In this document: one piece after another, positions 27,886 through 37,487 of the stretch
How positions within the stretch are numbered: the first letter of the stretch is position 1
How the letters are laid out: each line of letters opens with the position of its first letter
DNA from: Okeania sp. KiyG1
GTDB taxonomy: Bacteria > Cyanobacteriota > Cyanobacteriia > Cyanobacteriales > Microcoleaceae
Direction: 5' to 3'
Assembly (NCBI RefSeq): GCF_014132355.1
Contig: NZ_BLZO01000132.1
Location: 1-64,000, forward strand
Length of the DNA stretch: 64,000 nucleotides
Translations under genes and position numbers: made by a program
Notes under the pieces: generated by a model
Told to the model about the DNA's origin: nothing
The model's database searches: none
The model's input: only the letters and a program-made list of their open reading frames with translations

Positions 27886-28317
27886 ATGACAATTACAGTT
27901 AATGACTTACAGAATATGCTACAGCCTGAGCTAGATGAACTTTACAAAAATAGCCAGACAGGTATTATTCCTGATGGTGAAAGTAAAGGCACAGTAATAT
28001 TTGCTCCTGGCACATCTTTTTCTCAGAATATTTCCTCAATTATTAAATTTCTAGCTTGGCAAGGTAAAATTTTTGATCGAGAACAAGGTTACTTACTAAA
28101 TAAGATAACTCCTCTAAATATAGAATTAGTTAAAGCAGAAGTTTATTTGGGAAAAAGCTGGCTTGATGAGGGAGAGTCTATCATTCTTGACTATTCTCAA
28201 ACATCTTTTATTGCTCAAAAAATTAGGGATGAAATTAGAGAAGTTGCGCCAAATATTTATCTAGGAAATGCTTACTGGGAAAAATATCGAGTTCTTAACT
28301 TTGTTCTAGAGTTTTAG
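27886..28317 (+). CDS. Conserved hypothetical protein (143 aa) next to heme peroxidase locus
   Basis: Features include GIIPDGESKGTVIFAPGT, FLAWQGKIFDREQGYLLNKI, VYLGKSWLDEGESIILDYSQ and IRDEIREVAPNIYLGNAYW. The alternating strands and the DG/WQGK/DYS motifs read like a single beta-rich domain. I know this pattern only as an uncharacterised bacterial family and do not assign a function. No signal peptide. It is divergent from the P450-like pseudogene and the alpha-dioxygenase-like gene, so association with fatty-acid oxygenation is possible but unproven. Confidence 0.7.
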   Translation: MTITVNDLQNMLQPELDELYKNSQTGIIPDGESKGTVIFAPGTSFSQNISSIIKFLAWQGKIFDREQGYLLNKITPLNIELVKAEVYLGKSWLDEGESIILDYSQTSFIAQKIRDEIREVAPNIYLGNAYWEKYRVLNFVLEF

Positions 28318-28425
28318 TACAAAGCCGAATAAATTCCAAATCAATCCGTAGTGTTTAATTTTTTTTCAGTAACTCAACCCATTAATATTTTTTTGCAATA
28401 TCTACTAACTACTAAAACCCTAATC

Positions 28426-29331
28426 CTAACTTTGAGATTTTGTCTGACGCAACTCTTGTTGTAAATCTTTCATAAATTCCAGAAAAAAATCTTTAAATAC
28501 ACAAGCTCTTTCTGAACTTCCAGTGCTAAAGGTAAAATTTATATCTTGGGTTTCAATAGCAGCTTCTCCAATTTTAAAGATAAAAACTGTTTTTCCTGGA
28601 ATTGTAGGAGATGATAATAACCCATCAAAATTTGATTCCTTCACAGCTATTCGTGGTGCTTGAGGAGTCAAAGGATTAGATGTAAAAATTTATTCTACTG
28701 ATTTATCTAGGTTATTTTTTAACGTTCTTAATCCACCTGTTGTTGCTTGCACAACCTCCCCAATATTATGTCCGACATCTAAAATATGAACATCATTGGG
28801 AAGATTTTTTGCACAGTAATTCATCAGTTGATTCTGTGCTTTTCTACCAGCTATATATTTCCACGGCAAGATAGCTTCGCCTAAACTTTGTACTGTATTT
28901 TTGGCAGTTTTAGTAATAGGTAGAGGAATCTCTTTATCAAAAAATCTTTGATTAACTATTTGCACCATTTCATAAGCAAGAACTTCATCTTCTGCATTTT
29001 TATTTAACAGTTAAGCAATTCTTTTAACATCTGCTTCACTATAACTTGTTGCCACTTTTTCCTCAAGATATGCTCGTCTTTGTTGATAGGTAGGATTAGA
29101 AGTTGACTCGAAAGGACAAAACCATAAGTCACGCTCTCGATCGTGAAATTTAGTAGCTCTAAAATAAATTTTTGCCCACTAAGGTAAGGAAGCAGTATCG
29201 TATGTGTGTAAACGGTCTACATCTCCTGAAGTTTCAATTTTCTTTATTTGCTCTGAATCAGAAATTATAATGATGTCTAGTAAAAATGGAATTTTCACTC
29301 GAAATGGATTAAAGCTGATAATATCTAACAT
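28426..29331 (-). pseudogene. P450-like protein with three in-frame stop codons
   Basis: One continuous minus-strand frame from ATG 29331 to 28426 (302 codons) is broken only by TAG after TYDTASLP, TAA after EADVKRIA and TAA after NLDKSVE. No frameshift is needed. Readable parts: NPFRVKIPFLLDIIIISDSE, FHDRERDLWFCPFEST, PLPITKTAKNTVQSLGEAIL, ILDVGHNIGEVVQATT and FSTGSSERACVFKDFF. The last is reminiscent of a P450 heme loop (F..G....C), but with altered spacing. The first resembles a P450 N-terminal strand. It lies before the alpha-dioxygenase-like gene on the same strand. Recently inactivated gene of tentative P450-like family. Confidence 0.7.
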
Positions 29332-29390
29332 TTTTCTGTTTCCTAAATATAGGTTTTATTACTTTTCTAATAGCTAGTGTCGCTACGCGG

Positions 29391-29443
29391 AAGTTAAAAG
29401 TTAAAAGTTAAAAGTCAAAAGTCAAAAGTTAAAAGTTAAAAGT
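29391..29443. repeat. Heptanucleotide short tandem repeat (AAAAGTT)
   Basis: About seven units of AAAAGTT/AAAAGTC just downstream of the P450-like pseudogene start region. Similar 7-base tandem repeats occur at 18545-18585 (CTTCTAC), 23775-23805 (AGAATTT) and 63505-63536 (GTCAGAA). Confidence 0.8.
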
Positions 29444-29534
29444 TAATCATTTTTGATTTGTAATTGTTTTAGGATTTTGTAACTGGTCAGTTATTTCCGC
29501 CATCCTGCACTAGGGAGAATTAATTTTACTAATT

Positions 29535-29755
29535 AGGGTTTGCTGAAAAAGTCTTATGAGTGAAGGGAGGAGTCAGGATAAATGGGAATTATAGAAGAGG
29601 TAGTCGGATATTTTTCCCCTCGGTTTTTCTTCTGCTTGTCTACCCAAAATGCTAACTTTTTGAGCATTTTAGACTGAAACAAACGCACTTTATTTCGACA
29701 CAAAAAAGCTAAATTTTTTATCTATAAATGCTTTGATATTTAATCAGTAAGCCCT
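29535..29755. mobile_element. MITE family B, copy 2, with 4-bp TSD AATT
   Basis: AGGGTTTGCTGA at the left and TCAGTAAGCCCT at the right are near-perfect inverse copies, flanked by AATT at 29531-29534 and 29756-29759. 221 bp, non-coding. Confidence 0.85.
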
Positions 29756-29820
29756 AATTAAAATGATAACTCTTATAACTTCTGACTTCTGACTTCTTAC
29801 TTCTTACTTTTGAATTCGTT

Positions 29821-30063
29821 ATTACCGAATAATTAAGGTAAAAATCCTCTCCTTTAAAGGAGAAACAAGCGGTCGTTTGCGGAGCAGTCCGTTAGGATGG
29901 GATGGCGTTAGCGGAGCGGCTCTGATAAGAGCGGTCTCCTCGCCATATCCAATCGACCAAGAGAGAAAAAATTTTCCTTTTATTAAATCCTCTTCCTTTT
30001 AGGGAAAGGTAATGATCAATTATTAATTATCCATTATCCATTATCCATTATCCATTATTGAAA
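29821..30063 (+). repeat. Dispersed repeat family A with inner module, abutting the heme peroxidase 3' end
   Basis: Begins ATTACCGAATAATTAAGG, has the inner GCGGTCGTTTGCGGAGCAG ... CCAATCGACCAAGAG module, and ends in TTATCCATTATCCATTATTG. This tail overlaps the last codons and stop of the peroxidase gene. Confidence 0.75.
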
Positions 30064-31813
30064 CACCCACCTTTCGCCAAGGTGCAAAAGCATTTTCCAC
30101 ACTAAATAAAGCCCGACTTAAACTAGGATAATGCCGACGTAAAACAGTCAACATACTGTTATTATCAATCCAATCTAAACCAAATTGGGTATAAATTTCA
30201 GCTCGATAATCTTCAGTAAAGAAACGATCGCTTTTCAATCTTCGAGATGCCATAAGAATAAACACACGAAAAGCAGTATCACTAAAACCAAATCCCGTGG
30301 GAGGATTTTCCGCAAACATACCCACCATTAAATCCACACTATCAATATTATTCTGATAAACCTCTCGTAATTCTTTCACCCATTTTTCATTATCAGTAAT
30401 CTCTTCAAAAGATTTTACTCGTCCACGACCAATCAATTCTCTAAAATCATTATAACGAGGAACACCCCGCTCCCGGTCTCGCAAAATATCTACAGCAGCT
30501 AAATCAAAAACTTCACCATTATCTCGCACAAGTTGTTGAAGAAAACTCGGATAATTATATAGAGTAATTGCTCCTGGATTAGTGATACCAAATGAGTAAA
30601 ACAAATCCGGCATTTCTAAATTTTCAACCAGATTTCTAGTACGATTACCAGCAACTTCAAATAGATTATTCTTTTGTAATAAATTCCCGTTTTTAACCGA
30701 ATAAAACTTAAATTCATCCGGCATTAATGGGTGCATTCTATACACAGAAACAAATTCTTCAGTTAAATAGTAGGGAGCTGTATGATGGTCAGTAGAAGAA
30801 CCAATAATACCACTCAGCAGTTCGCTATCTCCCACACGGCCAAAAATATTCTTGAAATGTTGACCCAATAAACCCCACCAGTTAGAATCCATAGCTATTT
30901 GTAAAGCAGGAAGTCCTAGAATTCCCGGAGTCCATTCTACGGTGTGAATTTTTGCTAGTAAAGCAGCATTAATTAAACGAGCATGGTCAAATAGGTCTTC
31001 ATCTGTCCATGCAGGATACTCTTGTTTAAGATGGTCGCAAATTGTGTTGTGTTCTTTGACAAATATAGTGTGGAGCATACTCAGTCCAATCCACCAATTA
31101 TCGTCAAACCCTACTAGATCGATACCATTTTCAGAATTAATAGGTAATAAACCATCATCCTCAATTAACATTTTGCCGTCTACATGGGAACGTAACTTAT
31201 CTATTGTTTCGCGATCGCTACCATATATTTGAGAAGCATCCCACCAATGAGTAACTGTATTAATATAAGTGGGAGGTCCTTGTGTATTCTCATCGCTACG
31301 AGTTGTATCTAGTAAAGTTTTTTTGATTTCTAAAGGTCGATATTCTTCAGGCCAAGGATCGCCTTCCTCCAGGGGAATTTGAAACTTATTGTCCTGTTGA
31401 TTGCCTCCATGAGAAAACCAGTCATGGGTTTGAAATTGAATCCAAGCAGCAGCTAATAGATTTAGGGTAGTAGCTGGTACAAATTCCTCTCGCGTCAATA
31501 ACTTTCGGCTAATCACACGAGGGTTAGGATTAAGTAAATTCTCTTCATTAGGATAAACATTCTTAAGTGGAAAATTACGCCCAAAGCGAGTACCTGCCAT
31601 ACCCATTTTGGGGTCTTCCAAGTCATTAAAACTACCATCAGCAGTACGCACAACTAAATGGCGATCGTCTGGTAGAGGTAGAGGTAACTCAATGTCATCT
31701 TGAGTAGGTAATTGTGCCGTATTATGAAGGTTTTCTTCTCTTAATTTGTTACGAAATCCAAGTAATTTTAGCAATGCAATGGGAGTAGGAAATTTATACC
31801 AAGACCACTTCAT
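30041..31813 (-). CDS. Animal-type heme peroxidase, fatty-acid alpha-dioxygenase-like
   Basis: 590 aa of the cyclooxygenase/alpha-dioxygenase superfamily. Distal-site IQFQTHDWFSHG contains His130. Proximal EEFVSVYRMHPLMPD contains His361, the likely axial heme ligand. RDRERGVPRYNDFR and NTVTHWWDASQIYGSD are also conserved. The pattern is closest to plant alpha-DOX and bacterial homologues, which convert fatty acids to 2-hydroperoxides. No signal peptide or EGF/membrane-binding module. The last residues (SIMDNG) are encoded by an adjoining dispersed repeat, so the native C-terminus may have been altered. Upstream on the same strand nothing is co-transcribed; downstream is the P450-like pseudogene. 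Confidence 0.88.
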   Translation of the reverse strand: MKWSWYKFPTPIALLKLLGFRNKLREENLHNTAQLPTQDDIELPLPLPDDRHLVVRTADGSFNDLEDPKMGMAGTRFGRNFPLKNVYPNEENLLNPNPRVISRKLLTREEFVPATTLNLLAAAWIQFQTHDWFSHGGNQQDNKFQIPLEEGDPWPEEYRPLEIKKTLLDTTRSDENTQGPPTYINTVTHWWDASQIYGSDRETIDKLRSHVDGKMLIEDDGLLPINSENGIDLVGFDDNWWIGLSMLHTIFVKEHNTICDHLKQEYPAWTDEDLFDHARLINAALLAKIHTVEWTPGILGLPALQIAMDSNWWGLLGQHFKNIFGRVGDSELLSGIIGSSTDHHTAPYYLTEEFVSVYRMHPLMPDEFKFYSVKNGNLLQKNNLFEVAGNRTRNLVENLEMPDLFYSFGITNPGAITLYNYPSFLQQLVRDNGEVFDLAAVDILRDRERGVPRYNDFRELIGRGRVKSFEEITDNEKWVKELREVYQNNIDSVDLMVGMFAENPPTGFGFSDTAFRVFILMASRRLKSDRFFTEDYRAEIYTQFGLDWIDNNSMLTVLRRHYPSLSRALFSVENAFAPWRKVGVSIMDNG

Positions 31814-31897
31814 AAAGCTCTCCTTTTATAACAGTTATATTTTGAGGACTTGAGTTTAGAGTAAGGCTCAAGGGTGGGTTAAAAATATAGTTTTAAC

Positions 31898-32086
31898 GTA
31901 AGCATTCAGCCGTCAGCTATCAGCTTATTGTTTTTAGTTTTAGATAAAAGCTTTACTAACTGATTCAGAATTGATACTTACTACAAAAGCCAGCTAAAAC
32001 AGTCTATATTCATTTAAACTCCCTCATGAAAGCTGACAGCTGACAGCTAATAGCTGTTTGCGCAGCATTCCGCAGGAAATGCTTAC
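31898..32086. mobile_element. MITE family D, copy 3, with 8-bp TSD GTTTTAAC
   Basis: GTAAGCATTCAGCCGTCAGC on the left, CGCAGGAAATGCTTAC on the right, with GTTTTAAC at 31890-31897 and 32087-32094. 189 bp. It occupies the start of the 31814-32497 gap. The remainder has a truncated family-A repeat (32369-32440) and no gene. Confidence 0.9.
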
Positions 32087-32497
32087 GTTTTAACTCCTTT
32101 ACAATATAACTATTAAGTACAGTAATTGCCTAGTGTTATTTTTTGATTAACTTATGTGAAGATTCCCGATATAAATTTGACTTTATTTAGCATTGTATAA
32201 TTAATGAATTTATTTGTGTTTAATATATCGCTCTTAGAGTTAATTTTTATTAAGATTAAAATTTAGTAGTGGTGCATTGTAATTATTTCGGTAACAGTAT
32301 AGTAGGCGTTTCAGCCACCATTCTTCACTACTATACATAACTAAAAGGAGTAGGTAGTGGTGTATTTTCAACAATTAATAATTAATAATTAATAATTACC
32401 TCTTCTTATAAAGAAGAGGATTGGCTAAAAGGTATTTTTTGCTAAAGTCCCGGTAAGAATTATTAAGCGTATTTTTACAAAGAAATAGTATTATTTA

Positions 32498-32941
32498 TTA
32501 CACTCCACAAATACCCCTTTCTTGGTTCCACAGGTTGTCAACTGATACTGATACTTCCGAACCAGGTTTGACATTACCTCCTGATATATCGATAAGAACT
32601 ACATCTGCTGCTCCCAAGAAACCACCTCGGTAAACTGGTTGACCTTGCTCATTGACAGTATCGTAGGTTAATTCCGAGACTACAGGGGGTAAATCTGGAG
32701 AACGATCAAACCGGACTTGAGTAAACAATCCATTTATATAGGATGCTGTATAAGGATTGCCACCATGATCCAATCCATCACAAGATAGGGAATATGCTGC
32801 GTGGGCTAAAGGTACTGGTAGGAAAAATGTGCCGACAAATAGTAAGACAAATGTTGTTACTAATGTAGCTACTAATTTAGATATTTGTTGTGGGAACTTA
32901 TGCCACACACTGCTGAAAAACTTAGTCATAAGATTGCTCAT
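32498..32941 (-). CDS. Small secreted protein of unknown function
   Basis: 147 aa. A long signal peptide with hydrophobic core TLVTTFVLLFVGTFFLPVPL and cleavage after AHA. The ~100-residue mature part is beta-rich (YSLSCDGLDHGGNPYTASYI, then VSELTYDTV) with two cysteines, near the start and at the end (ERGICGV), possibly bonded. No family recognised. Monocistronic, facing away from EgtD across a long gap. Confidence 0.65.
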   Translation of the reverse strand: MSNLMTKFFSSVWHKFPQQISKLVATLVTTFVLLFVGTFFLPVPLAHAAYSLSCDGLDHGGNPYTASYINGLFTQVRFDRSPDLPPVVSELTYDTVNEQGQPVYRGGFLGAADVVLIDISGGNVKPGSEVSVSVDNLWNQERGICGV

Positions 32942-34079
32942 GTTTTTTCCTCGTTGAAGGGTTCAATAAATAGTGAATATTATAACAATACCAAAAAATT
33001 ACTCTTCGTCAAGAAAATAATCTATCTAAATCTATAGTTTTATAGTTAGTTAATTAAGCCAAATTTTTGTGTGGGAAAAAGTTGGTTTTATTGTAAAGAA
33101 TATTCAAGGTCTATTGTTTTTATCTAATATCACTTTGAAAAAGAATGCTAAAAATAAGGTATATATAGCAATCCTATTTTATTCGTGTCAAAAATCTTAC
33201 TGCTTTTTAGGGAACAGGGAACAGGTAAGAGTTTCAGTTTTTTTATCTACTTTTTGATTTTTCGCAACCTATTTAGGATTGCCATATTAATTCAGATATG
33301 CTTATACCAATTTCCTCAAGTAAAACTACATAGAACTTGACATCTTGGTTTTTAAGCTTGATAGATTACTTTTACCGAAAAATTGTGGTTGAAAGCCTCC
33401 TATTTTAAGAGGATAAAAGCGGTCGTTAGCAGAGCTTCCCGTTAGGGTGGGATGGCTCCGAAACCTGCGCCATATCCAATCGACCAAGAGAAGAAAAAAT
33501 TTGATGATTAGTCAATCCTATCCGTTTTAAAGGAGAGGTAATTCTAAATTATTAATTCTTAATTCTAAATTCTTGAAAACCGTTGTTTAAGTTTATGAAA
33601 TTGGTATTAAAAATAGCTAAATAAATTTATTTTAGATAATTATATCTCTCGTTTTCTATCTTTTTAAATATTTATTCCTTATTCATTCTTGTTTCTTCCT
33701 TCTTCCTTACTTCTACCATTTATATCATGTCTGCGCTTTATCATTTGTGTAAACCCAAGGGTAAATATCTAGTGAAGATTTCGAGGAAATTTAAGTTTTT
33801 TTTTCAGACTTTTAAGCCTTCCTCTCTCTTCCTTTTTCCTTTTCCCATATCTGGTATTCCGTACTTGCGCGGTCTACCATTCAATCTACAAAACTAACAA
33901 AAGATTTATATGTTGCTTTTACTCCTCAAAAGTAGCCATTTACTTCCAGATTTGTTCATTTACTCCAAGGAACATTTATACTAAAATTTTTCTAGAAGAA
34001 TTTTATGATGACAAATTTTTGTCCATAATTTGTTAACAAAAACTCTTGATTATCCAACCTATTATGTAGGAGTTACAGA
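32942..34079. other. Long spacer upstream of the ergothioneine genes
   Basis: Contains one family-A repeat (33373-33578, with inner module) and otherwise AT-rich text without a convincing reading frame. A 62-codon frame at 33069 lacks a ribosome site and family features, so I do not call it. The egtD promoter should lie in the last few hundred bases. Confidence 0.5.
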
Positions 34080-35078
34080 ATGTCCTCACAACTTTTAACC
34101 GTTATCAATGACAACTATCAAGCAGTAAAAAATGATGGACAAGATGTGATTGCCGGATTGAAAAAAAGTCCCAAGAGTTTGCCCCCCAAATATTTTTATG
34201 ACGATCGCGGTTCAGAACTATTTGAAGATATTTGTCAGTTACCTGAATATTATCCGACTCGTACAGAAGCTTCCATTCTAGAGGAATATGCAGATGAAAT
34301 TGCTCAACTAACTGGATGTTGTGAATTAGTAGAATTAGGCAGTGGTAGTTCGACCAAAACTCGCCTGTTGTTAGATGCTTATCAAAAAGTAGGTGGTTCT
34401 TTTAGATATGTACCTACTGATGTAAGTGGGGGAATACTCAAAAATAGCGTATTAGAGCTAAAAGAAAAATATCCAAATTTCTCTATTGAAGGATTTATTG
34501 GCACTTATGATGAAACTTTAGCTCATCTAAAGTCAAACCCTACACCAACCTCTTTTGTAGGAACTTCCCTAAACAGAACAATTTGTTTTTTGGGAAGTTC
34601 TGTTGGTAATTTTCCACCAGAAGAATTAGACCGTTTTTTGAACCAAGTTACTGATGCTTCAAAACCAGGAAATTATTTTTTACTTGGTATAGATTTACAA
34701 AAACCCAAAGAAATTTTAGAACCAGCTTATAACGATAGTCAAGGAGTTACGGCTGCTTTTAATTTGAATATGTTATCCCATTTGAATTGGCGTTTCCAAG
34801 GAAATTTTGACCTCGATTTATTTACTCATAAAGCTATTTATAATCAAGAAAAATCTCAAATAGAAATGCGTCTTTATTGTCAAGAGAATGTCACCTTCTC
34901 TTTAGAAATTCTAGATTTAAAGGTTGATTTTGAAAAAGGGGAAAGTATTCTGACTGAAGTTTCTCGCAAGTTTGATTTAGCAGTTATTCAAACAGAGATG
35001 GAAACAAAAGGACTTAAAGTTAAGAAAGTATGGACAGACCCTAAAAAGTGGTTTGGATTAATTCTTTGTCAAGCTTAA
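34080..35078 (+). CDS. egtD: L-histidine N-alpha-methyltransferase EgtD
   Basis: Trimethylates histidine to hercynine using SAM, the first step of ergothioneine synthesis. PKYFYDDRGSELFEDICQLP and EYYPTRTEASILEEYADEIA are the family's N-terminal signature, ELVELGSGSSTKTRLLLDAY the SAM motif, and CFLGSSVGNFPPEE the second conserved block. 332 aa, the usual length. AGGAG sits 8 bases before the ATG. The sulfoxide synthase follows ~520 bases downstream with a family-A repeat between them, so co-transcription is uncertain. Confidence 0.93.
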   Translation: MSSQLLTVINDNYQAVKNDGQDVIAGLKKSPKSLPPKYFYDDRGSELFEDICQLPEYYPTRTEASILEEYADEIAQLTGCCELVELGSGSSTKTRLLLDAYQKVGGSFRYVPTDVSGGILKNSVLELKEKYPNFSIEGFIGTYDETLAHLKSNPTPTSFVGTSLNRTICFLGSSVGNFPPEELDRFLNQVTDASKPGNYFLLGIDLQKPKEILEPAYNDSQGVTAAFNLNMLSHLNWRFQGNFDLDLFTHKAIYNQEKSQIEMRLYCQENVTFSLEILDLKVDFEKGESILTEVSRKFDLAVIQTEMETKGLKVKKVWTDPKKWFGLILCQA

Positions 35079-35222
35079 TTTGAAGGAAGAAGGAAGAATG
35101 AAGAAGGAAGAAGGAAGAAAAAAATATGGTAAACATTTCCTATGGAATGTTGCCCAAAGAGAGGTCATGTCTCAGCAATTAGTGGGAAAAAACTGTAGGG
35201 GTTTGGAGACAAAACCCCTACG

Positions 35223-35376
35223 TTCAATAATTGATAATTGATAATGGATAATTGATAATTACCTCTCCCTAAAAGGAAGAGGATTGAATAAAAGGAAAAA
35301 ATTTATTTTTTTTTCCCTTGAAAGGGGAGGCTTTAAACCTGAATTACTTAATTATTTAATTATTAATTCTTCGGTA
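35223..35376 (-). repeat. Dispersed repeat family A (short form) between egtD and the sulfoxide synthase
   Basis: From CAATAATTGATAATTG to AATTCTTCGGTAAAAT, without the inner module. Most of the 35079-35602 gap is this element plus low-complexity GAAGGAAGAA text and a remnant of the family-D end near 35127. No gene. Confidence 0.75.
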
Positions 35377-35602
35377 AAATATTACAACCTATAGCGTTTT
35401 CAAATGAAGTGTAAATCTAGATTGAGGTTTTTTATCATAAAAATAATCCTGTCTTGAGTGCCTACTAATCCTTGTGGAAAGCTACTACTTAATGTTGTTT
35501 TCCTTTACTTTCTTTATTCCTTATTCACAAAAAAACTGAATCCTAAATCTTAAACACCTTGCAAAAGTAAACAATTAAAATTATTTTCCCGTTAATAACA
35601 CT

Positions 35603-36970
35603 ATGAACCAGATAAAATCTACTACTCCACCAAAATTTGATAGTTGTCATACTAACAGCAACCTACGCCAAGAAATTCTTGACTACTTTCAGAATGCTTG
35701 GCAACTTGAAGATATTTTGATGAACAGTCTAGTCGGTGAAGAAACATTTTATTCCAATCCCGACCCTTTGAGAAATCCTTTAATTTTTTATCTCGGACAT
35801 TCAGCAGTTTTCTACATCAATAAATTAATTCGTGTGGAATTATTAGAAAAACGCCTCAACCCTAACTATGAAATATTATTTGAATTGGGAGTAGATCCAG
35901 AAATACCAGAAGAGTTAGACCAAGCGATCGCTCATATAAACTGGCCTAAACTTGAAGATGTTTGGCAGTATCGAGAAAAAGTCTATCAAATTATATTAGA
36001 CCTAATTGAGAAAACTCCTTTAAATCTTCCCATCCATCAAAATCATCCTCTGTGGGGATTAATGATGGGTATCGAACATCAACGCATCCATATCGAAACT
36101 TCATCTATGTTGTTTCGGCAACTACCTGTAGAAAAACTAAAACGTCCTAGTAATTGGGAATATGCTCCTACAAATGCTAGGCAAATTGATAATGAAATGG
36201 TTGAAGTTGCTGCTGGGGTAGTAAAAATAGGTAAACCAGCAGATTATCCTACTTTTGGTTGGGACATAGAATATGGCGATCGCCAAGTGGAAGTCTCACC
36301 TTTTATTGCTAGTAAATATTTAATTACTAATTCAGAATTTCTAGAATTTGTTAAGTCTGGTGGTTACGAAAATCAAGATTATTGGACTCAAGAAAGTTGG
36401 CATTGGAAAACTCAAAATAACATCAAACATCCTAAATTTTGGAGACCTGAAAATGGTAACTATAAATATAGATATCGAGCCATGTTTGATGAAATAGATT
36501 TACCTTTAGATTGGCCTGTAGAAGTTAATCATTATGAAGCAATGGCTTATTGTTGTTGGAGGGGTGAAAATACTCGGTTAATGAGTGAAGCTGAATATAA
36601 CTTAGCAACTTATAGTAATGGTAAAGAAGCAGAAGCAGATAATTATAATCTGAATTTTAAATTTGGTTCTCCTTCTCCAGTTGGTTTATTAGAAACTGCA
36701 AAAAATGAATCGGGATTATATGATTTGCGGGGTAATGTTTGGGAATGGTTAACTGATAATTTGAATCCTCTTTCAGGATATAAAACTCATCAACTATATG
36801 AAGATTATTCGGCTCCATTTTTTGATAGTAGACATAATATGATGTTAGGGGGATGTTGGATAACTAATGGAACAGAAGCTTTGAAATATTATCGTAATTG
36901 GTTTCGTCCAAACTTTTATCAACACGCTGGTTTTAGAATAGTTCAGGGATATTCAAAAATTAATAATTAA
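35603..36970 (+). CDS. egtB: OvoA-like nonheme iron sulfoxide synthase, probably the ergothioneine EgtB
   Basis: 455 aa: DinB-like N-domain plus a C-terminal formylglycine-generating-enzyme-like domain. Likely iron ligands are His66 (FYLGHSAVFYINK) and His159/His163 (GIEHQRIHIET). NPLIFYLGHSAVFYINKL and the run after it are typical of OvoA (5-histidylcysteine sulfoxide synthase) rather than mycobacterial EgtB, but the C-terminal methyltransferase domain of OvoA is missing. From memory, some cyanobacteria recruited an OvoA-type enzyme to make ergothioneine. With EgtD adjacent, that reading fits: hercynine + cysteine + O2 to the sulfoxide. The final residues come from an ATTAATA repeat tract. 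Confidence 0.85.
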   Translation: MNQIKSTTPPKFDSCHTNSNLRQEILDYFQNAWQLEDILMNSLVGEETFYSNPDPLRNPLIFYLGHSAVFYINKLIRVELLEKRLNPNYEILFELGVDPEIPEELDQAIAHINWPKLEDVWQYREKVYQIILDLIEKTPLNLPIHQNHPLWGLMMGIEHQRIHIETSSMLFRQLPVEKLKRPSNWEYAPTNARQIDNEMVEVAAGVVKIGKPADYPTFGWDIEYGDRQVEVSPFIASKYLITNSEFLEFVKSGGYENQDYWTQESWHWKTQNNIKHPKFWRPENGNYKYRYRAMFDEIDLPLDWPVEVNHYEAMAYCCWRGENTRLMSEAEYNLATYSNGKEAEADNYNLNFKFGSPSPVGLLETAKNESGLYDLRGNVWEWLTDNLNPLSGYKTHQLYEDYSAPFFDSRHNMMLGGCWITNGTEALKYYRNWFRPNFYQHAGFRIVQGYSKINN

Positions 36971-37052
36971 TAATTAATAATTAATAATTAATAAAGCTTT
37001 GAACATAAACTAAAAGCTATAGTTGATGGCTGACGACTGAATGCTTACATTT

Positions 37053-37170
37053 TTACCGAATAATTCAGGTTTAAAGCCTCTCCTTTAAAGGAGAAACAAT
37101 AAAATATGTTCCTTTTATTCAATCCTCTTCCTTTTAGGGAGAGATAATTATCAATTATCAATTATTGAAA
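37053..37170 (+). repeat. Dispersed repeat family A (short form)
   Basis: TTACCGAATAATTCAGG through AATTATCAATTATTGAAA. A family-D end remnant (GACTGAATGCTTAC) directly precedes it. Confidence 0.75.
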
Positions 37171-37215
37171 GTATTACTCCCAATTTTTTTTGACCATTAA
37201 TCAATTATATTAAAT

Positions 37216-37459
37216 AGGGTTTGCGCTCAAAAGTCTTTTTGCGCTTGACAGAGAGTAGGGAGTAGTGAAGAGTCAAGAGGAATCAGGAGTTGTAGAGGAC
37301 GTACAAAGGAAAAATTATCCCAAGATTGTTCTGCCTCTTAACTTACGCCAATACTCACTTTTTGAGCTTTCCGTAAGGCAAAAACCTGGTACTTTTTCAC
37401 TACCATTAAAGGCCAAAACCTTTATAGATCAAGACTTTTATATTTAATCAGCAAACCCT
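37216..37459. mobile_element. MITE family B, copy 3, with 4-bp TSD AAAT
   Basis: AGGGTTTGCGCTC to ATCAGCAAACCCT, flanked by AAAT at 37212-37215 and 37460-37463. A 60-codon frame inside is an accident of the element. It ends 28 bases before the oxygenase start, so it may supply or displace that gene's promoter. Confidence 0.83.
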
Positions 37460-37487
37460 AAATAGAAAAAATCCTAGATAAATTAAT

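Noticed and set aside
37265-37447. 60-codon frame before the 2OG oxygenase
   Set aside because: It lies wholly within MITE family B copy 3.
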